Shown here in pieces: positions 63,932 to 64,000 of a stretch of 64,000 bases of DNA. Under the pieces are notes generated by a model. The model saw only the letters and a list, made by a program, of their open reading frames with translations. It was not told where the DNA came from and did no database searches. The stretch lies in assembly GCF_018598555.1 (NCBI RefSeq), contig NZ_JAHEWN010000012.1, positions 57,675 through 121,674 of the forward strand, in the 5' to 3' direction. The number at the start of each line of letters is the position of its first letter. The stretch's first letter is position 1. Source of the DNA: Curtobacterium aurantiacum (GTDB lineage: Bacteria > Actinomycetota > Actinomycetes > Actinomycetales > Microbacteriaceae). The position numbers were made by a program, and so were the translations under genes.

Positions 63932-64000
63932 CCGACGACGCTAGGGCCGCTCGGACGCTCGACGCCAGGAATCCGTATTTCGCCGCCCGCTCGCCCGCCC
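63932..64000. other. End of window upstream of the Fic gene
   Basis: 69 bases of GC-rich sequence. TCCGTATTTCG is the only AT-rich patch. No gene or clear promoter is identifiable here. Confidence 0.5.

Overview
The window is high-GC DNA with actinobacterial features: an actinobacterial ileS T-box, LexA boxes of the TCGAAC-N4-GTTCGA type, an imuA-imuB-dnaE2 mutasome, a mycoredoxin, a VKOR/DsbA disulfide module, DUF4031 and DUF4233 genes, many GTG/TTG starts and several apparently leaderless promoters. Gene order (clpP/clpX, valS, ileS-folC-DUF4233-ndk, rne, rplU-rpmA-obgE-proB, proA, nadD, rsfS) fits Microbacteriaceae. A Curtobacterium-like organism is my inference, not something proven from the sequence. 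I see no phage, insertion sequence, CRISPR array or biosynthetic cluster. This is mostly core chromosome with small accessory genes between core blocks.

Layout: 0-6 kb holds clpP and clpX, separated by an inverted two-gene copper-binding operon (CopC-like and YcnI-like), then an M3 metallopeptidase. 6-8 kb holds a TetR repressor divergent from an alpha/beta hydrolase with two operators between them. 7.6-12.4 kb holds valS with a small partner gene and a TTG-started MHS-family transporter. 12.5-19.8 kb holds an oligopeptide-type ABC importer (binding protein, two permeases, one fused double ATPase), a divergent TetR gene and a CDF metal transporter. 19.9-28.1 kb holds the T-box, ileS, folC, DUF4233, ndk, and then two DsbA-like thiol oxidoreductases and VKOR. 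28.2-38 kb holds rne, rplU, rpmA, obgE, proB and proA. 38-43.4 kb holds nadD, a disordered membrane-anchored protein, rsfS, tRNA-Ala(GGC), an aldose epimerase and pabB. 43.4-49.4 kb is the SOS mutasome. 49.4-54.6 kb holds a two-component system, a FUSC-type membrane protein and an APH/maltokinase-fold protein. 54.6-64 kb holds a SNF2 helicase, mycoredoxin, a PadR/membrane/CYTH-CHAD operon, an S9 peptidase and a Fic protein.

Functional groupings: VKOR plus two DsbA-like proteins form an exported-protein disulfide pathway. ImuA', ImuB and DnaE2 form a damage-inducible translesion system with two perfect LexA boxes, one placed inside a promoter spacer. The rplU-rpmA and obgE-proB blocks are ribosome biogenesis and proline synthesis, with proA on its own leaderless promoter.

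The least explained part of the window is a set of long, nearly perfect palindromes between genes. They fall into at least two sequence families (core GGAGGCCCG...CGGGCCTCC, and GAGCAGAA..GGTCGGGTCC). Two of them sit between imperfect ~90-100 bp direct repeats, and one half-arm lies in frame inside pabB.
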